From Malurus cyaneus samueli (lineage: Eukaryota > Chordata > Aves > Passeriformes > Maluridae): a stretch of DNA of 64,000 nt. The stretch covers positions 76,263,916 to 76,327,915 of the forward strand of contig CM019215.1 in NCBI GenBank assembly GCA_009741485.1, in the 5' to 3' direction. Shown piece by piece: positions 59,101 to 64,000 of this stretch. The notes below the pieces were generated by a model. It had not been told where the DNA came from. It was given only the letters and a program-made list of their open reading frames with translations, and ran no database searches. A program made the position numbers and the translations under genes. Every line of letters starts with the position of its first letter. The stretch's first letter is position 1.

Positions 59101-62100
59101 TTACTTCCCAGACTTGACACAAGAAAAAATCTGTACCATTCAGGCAAAGTTTCTTGGAGTTTTGTGTCTTTTCCCAAACATCTGGCTCGTGTCAGATGCC
59201 TGGGGGAAATCATACGCATAAAGCAAGCACAGAACAACATTTCCACTGAAAATGAAATCAGCAAAAAGTATATATGTGGCACCAGCACTGTCTGAGGTGT
59301 TTTCTGAATGAAGTGTCTCTGAAATATCACATGATATACACTGTGCTGCTTCCTCCTTTTGGGAATGGTAAATTTAGAACAACATCTAAGGGGGGAAAAG
59401 AGTCAGCCTTCTGACTACAAGTTCCTGTAGCAGTTGAAGGGGCATTAGAAATTTTCAGTATTTTAATTGCTTTTAATTCTTTTGTGTGTAAGGTTTTGAA
59501 GCTGTCTTGCTTCTTTGATTGTTCTGATTGATTTGTGTCTTCAGAGTACAACTTTTACTCTTGGTATTTGTGCTACTCCACTCTGAAACAGTGTCCTCTA
59601 AGAGCCTTTTTTAGGTTACCAATCCACTTCTTTCTGCTTACAAGTAATGATTTTCTCCTCCTGTGCTATCTCTCATGTCTTACCATAAGTCGCTCTGTGC
59701 AGTGAAATATATTAACAGGTTTTTGTCCCTAAAATATTCACAGGTCGTATTAATCTTCTTTTCTAAATCCTTTTTTTTTTTTTTTTTTTTTTTTGTCTGT
59801 TCTAATGCATATTCTTTCTCATGTTGGATTTGGATTATAAAGGCTTCCAGGAAGGGACTTTGTCCTTCAAGGATCATGCAAACTTAATAGTTTGTATGAA
59901 TGTTTAATAATAATAATAATATTCATGGAGATGTGGTTTGGTTTTTTTTTTAATAATAATGAAAATTCTGTAGCTGCATGCATATTCTATGGTATTACCA
60001 CTTTAAATGTTGACATTCAAGATCAAAATTTTTGAAATAATACACTTTCCCCCACTTATCTGTATCACCAATATGTTGTCTAAATATATGCTAGGCATTG
60101 ATTATACTGTGCAATATGTGCAGACAAACTCCTAAATCTGTACTGTAGCTACCTGCATAAATCTTGCTGATAGTGCTGTCGACAGAAGGGCTTGTGTGTG
60201 TGTGTTACAGGAGTCTGCAAATCAGGCACATAAATACCTGCCAGGAGTTTTCTCGCAAAATTAGAGATACAGAAATGGAAGTTTGGATTAATCTGGCATG
60301 CTGCAGTAGAGCTGTAAACCAGAAAGCTGTACAGCTACTCTGAAGTAGGCAAAATTTTTGTTCCTATCAGACTCTGTGTTTTGTACAAACAGTGACAGAC
60401 TAACCAGATTTGTTGATGAGTTTAATCTGTTAAGCAATTTAGCATTTGTTAGCAAGTTAATTTCATTCAATTGACAAAGAAATTTGCAATAGACTGTTCC
60501 CTAGTTTGGGGAATTTGATCCCTTCACCTGGTTCTTTCACCCTCCCTTCAGTTAGGTATCCAAAAACCAAGGATTTCCAGCTCCCCACTTTCCTTTCAGT
60601 CCAGGTAATAAGGCTGAGGGAGGTGGACTGTTAATTGACCCCTTGCTTTTAAAGATTTGATGTTGTTCTCTTGTAAATGGCCAGCTGTGTGAAAACCCTG
60701 GTTCTGGTATCATTGGCTTCTGACCAGCTCATGGGTAGTTTGATTTGTTGCCATGTGAGCAAGCTGAAAAAAAAAATTGCCTTTCTGGTTGGATAAGTTG
60801 TTAGAAAAATTCATATAAATTTTACATCTCTTTTCATGTGAAGCAAGGTTGAAGTAGATGGAAGCATTTATAGGAAGCACTAACAGAATGTTAAAATGCA
60901 GCAGAGACTGTAAACAGAGAAGAACATGCTGTGTAGGCTTGTAAAGATTATTTAAGGAAGACATTTTAGCAGTCTCTCAGAAAGCCATACACCATACTTG
61001 CAGGTGCACTGGCAGTCAGATTTTATGTTTGTCTTCTGTGAACAACACTGTTCTTACCAGTTCCTAGTATATAGTTCATCGTTTTCAGTTCTATTACTTA
61101 TTTAGTAATAAGTATAATGAAAGTATAATAATATTTCTGACTTCCTAGCTCTATCATCAATCTATTGACACTGTCCTTAGTGTTTTGGTTTTATTGGGTG
61201 GGTGGGTGTTACCTATGTTATCACTCTAATATGCTTTTCTTTACAGGGATATCACTAGTTTTCATTTGAGAAGATAAATGACTCATTGTCTTATTTCTAT
61301 ACCAAGAAACCTTCCTTGTTAAGCAGCAAAACAACAGCCTTGTATTTCACTAGACAGGTTTCTGTAAGTTTTCCTTTAATATCTATTTTAAATGTGTATT
61401 TTGTAGGTGTTTAAACAATAGATTATATACATAACACAAGGAGTATTTACATGTTTTATAAACACACAAGTTTGCACACACATGTATACATTTTTCATGG
61501 ACTTACTGTTGTCCAGCTGTGGTTCCCATGGACACTGACAGAGTTTACTGTTAGTGTGAGGCATAAAGAAATATGTTTTATGAATTTGTCAGTAAGATGA
61601 AGATAATTTTTTCCCATTCTTACTTAAATTGTTTAAACTGAATGACAGCATTTACAGTAAAGAAACTGAGGTACAGTGTTGTGTGTCAACACTGATAATG
61701 GATCTCCTTTTTTTGTTTCCTCCTGCTCTCTTGACCATTTGAAAATAGGGCTTTGATTATATGTCTAAAATCATAAGTGTGAGCTGCCTTTCTTTTCACA
61801 TTTGTTCATGTTAGCCACCATTGTAAGTTAGATTGTAAATTAGATTTTAAGTTAGATTTCTCTGTTAATCCTGAGTACTCTTTTCATACCTCTTCATTTA
61901 CCACTCCTCTAGCACTGTCTGAGTAAATCATGGTGCCATTCCTTTCTACTGTTCCCCATCTGAGAATGAAATCCTGACCCCCAGAGAAATCAATGGCAAA
62001 GTATATCAGCTTTGCTAAGCACACGGTTATCTCCTACCAGCTCTGTACCCTGCCATCCCTTGATTTGAAACAAAATGTCCTGTGCCAGGAATTTAGAGCA

Positions 62101-62667
62101 GAATATTTATTGTCTGCCATTTGCTCTCTGATTCTATAAAAACTTTCACAGAAGTTGGATCAAATTTTATTGTACAACTGAAGACAAGTCAAATTGCAGT
62201 CCTTTCCAGAAAGACAATCCATCACAGATAATTTATTTTTATGTTAACCAGAGCTTGGATGACACTGGGCAGTATCAACACAAATCCTGCAGAGCTCAGC
62301 TACCTAGGTTCACTTGTTAATTGTTTTTGTCTTGTTATGATGTCAGACTGAATTCTAAGTGTACGTATTTTTTATTCTTGTGTTTGTTATTTCAGACAGC
62401 TACTGAGAAAGACAAAATTAGTATATGAATGCAGCACTGAAAAAAGTATTATCATATTTTAACAATGAAAAGTACTGCAGCCTGTTTTGTGTGCTTTGCA
62501 AGCTCCTGAGAGGTTTACCATACTGGTAAGTGGTCATTGGTTTTTTAGTAGATATTTTAATTGCAAGATAAAAATAAGACATAGAATATCTTTGGAAAAG
62601 AACCAAAATATTCTGATTACTAATTGACATTCTCAGTTTGGTAAGACTTTTTTTAATATAAAGAAGC

Positions 62668-62670
<3 letters not shown>

Positions 62671-62710
<40 letters not shown>
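62671..62710 (+). repeat. Poly-T tract (40 T)
   Basis: Pure run of T, the longest homopolymer in the window. On the minus strand it would be a poly-A tail, but the sequence beside it is not recognisable as a retroposed gene. Confidence 0.95.
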
Positions 62711-62711
<1 letters not shown>

Positions 62712-63512
62712 GTCAGAGAGACAGCTTTTGAAATAAAATGCTGCTCAGCGTAACCAGTAATAGCGACAACAGTGTGAGAGTCTGGCCCATAATTACTATT
62801 TACAACAAAGAAAAGCAAGACTTCCCTTTTCAGTTTTGAAAATAGTAAGATTTTTCAATATTCTGTAGTATTTTTGTTTTTATATTTTCTGATACTTGTC
62901 ATGATGTATCACTTTGGAGTTATAGTCCCCTAAGATTTTTATATGATTCTGGCCATATATTCTTTTTGTATTGTTTTCTTTTAGCTTCCTCATTTTCAAT
63001 TAAAATTAATGAGAAATACAGATTTTGCTATCAGCCCTTCTGTGCATAATAATGACATCAGAACTTTAGTTCTTCTTTACTATTGCTGTCACTTACTAGC
63101 CCTTCTTTTAACATTGAAACAGGTAAATTATATCAGTGCATTAAATTAGATGCTCTTTGCTGTTAATAGAATGATTATATAAGGTATAAGAAAGTACAAA
63201 ACTGAAGTAAAAAGCAGCTGTAATTTAATGAATTGTAACTAGCAGTTCTGAGAGTTATTTTTCTGTATAGATGCAATCTCATTCCTCATGTGACAATATG
63301 AGGAGATAGAGAATATGCATTTCTTGTGTGCATAAGAATATGTATGTGTTTGCCTGTTTGTTGATCCCTTTTCTTTCTGCAGCCTAGAGTAGCTGCACTA
63401 ACCACCAGTGCTTGCAATGATACTCCATTGAATATTTAATTGCCTGTATGTAGTTGCTGCTTCTCAGATTCTTTCTGGCTATAATTACCTAAAACTTAAA
63501 TTGCATTGCTCT

Positions 63513-63548
63513 GTCTCTGTGTGTGTGTGTGGTGTGTGTCCGCACACT
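63513..63548. repeat. (GT)n with flanking complementary CA
   Basis: TCTCTGTGTGTGTGTGTGGTGTGTGTC followed by CGCACACTC. Short dinucleotide repeat with a small fold-back, similar to the one at 10051. Confidence 0.8.
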
Positions 63549-64000
63549 CAGTGGAGGGATTCAACCTGGAGAAACATGATGATTAGCAGCTAGGTCTGAT
63601 CTTTATCTAGCCCAGAAGCCATTCATGATAGATAAGGCAGAAATGCAAGATTAATTCCAATTTACTCTGCTAATATCTGCTTTATATACTTTATATCTGT
63701 CAGCTGCAATCATGAAAAATTATGTTTTCCATAAATTCACTCTAACTGAATTATTGTCTAAACGTTTTCCGCAGAAGGTGGTCATAGTGGAATTGCTTTA
63801 AAATAGATAATCAAATTATGTAACAATTGTAATACCCTATTTATGGCAAAATCCAGACTTTGTATCAGAAGCAGGCCACTTGAGGGTGGCAGGGGTGAGG
63901 GAAGAATTAGGCTTCCGATGGTTTTGAAGTGAGAAAGTTGTCTCTATGTTTATGAAGTAGTTAGATGAATCCCACCAAGCAGGCATTGAAATTGGAAGGA

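Larger units (their letters stand above)
56181..64000. other. Non-coding right end, no gene recognised
   Basis: About 7.8 kb of AT-rich DNA. The longest open reading in the window (minus strand, 58878-59330, 150 codons) lies here. It has no recognisable domain, signal or splice context, and I treat it as chance. Simple repeats include T runs at 59770-59794 and 62671-62710, (AAT)n near 59907-59922 and (GT)n at 63513-63540. No CR1 or LTR was recognised with confidence. Confidence 0.5.

Noticed and set aside
58878..59330. Minus-strand open reading of 150 codons, the longest in the window
   Set aside because: No recognisable domain, signal peptide or splice context. The opposite strand is open over part of the same region, and a single reading of this length is expected by chance in 64 kb.
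1..64000. Search for tRNA genes, CRISPR arrays, phage or bacterial operons, or a self-contained new defence or mobile system
   Set aside because: None seen. The window is vertebrate nuclear DNA, and the mobile elements present belong to known kinds of bird retroelements apart from the unresolved short insertion and LTR-like module reported above.

Overview
The window looks like AT-rich nuclear DNA from a bird, most likely a songbird. The evidence is several 5'-truncated CR1 LINE copies on both strands (one ends in the typical ATTCTATGATTCTA tail), LTRs that resemble passerine ERVL-type LTRs from memory, a deleted gammaretrovirus-like provirus, and many simple repeats with long homopolymer tracts. 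No bacterial-type genes, operons, CRISPR arrays or recognisable RNA genes were seen. Family names rest on recognition by eye, not on a database search.

Left part (1-26 kb): a plus-strand, multi-exon protein-coding gene appears to end here. The three best exons (17925-18113, 24139-24247, 25773-25881) have good splice sites, join in compatible phases (1, then 2) and run into a TGA stop. Two weaker upstream exons (12832-12944 and a 43-nt one at 15015-15057) also fit the phases. The predicted C-terminal part has cysteines and N-glycosylation sequons, and I do not recognise the family. The introns carry a CR1 copy, a (GAAT)n microsatellite and an ERVL-like solo LTR. Outside these exons, a near-perfect 76-nt hairpin lies at 5236-5311.

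Middle part (26-41 kb): no gene was recognised. It holds CR1 fragments, including one with a readable piece of CR1 ORF2 and one interrupted by a roughly 145-bp insertion whose near-copy lies 2 kb upstream. It also holds G/T- and A/C-rich low-complexity tracts and an LTR-like module with a TATA box and a polyadenylation signal.

Provirus (41131-46244): two LTRs of 488 and 481 bp flanked by a 4-bp CTAT duplication, a primer binding site, a leader with a consensus splice donor, a GC-rich block of about 50-bp tandem repeats, a frameshifted pol remnant (end of reverse transcriptase, RNase H, integrase), two scraps of env and a polypurine tract. Most of gag, all recognisable protease, most of reverse transcriptase and most of env are missing, so this copy cannot encode functional proteins.

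Right part (46-64 kb): mostly featureless AT-rich DNA with one CR1 3' end, two minus-strand ERVL-like LTRs, long T and A tracts, and one very small exon-like stretch resembling the activation site of a trypsin-like protease (47592-47644), which is weak evidence only.
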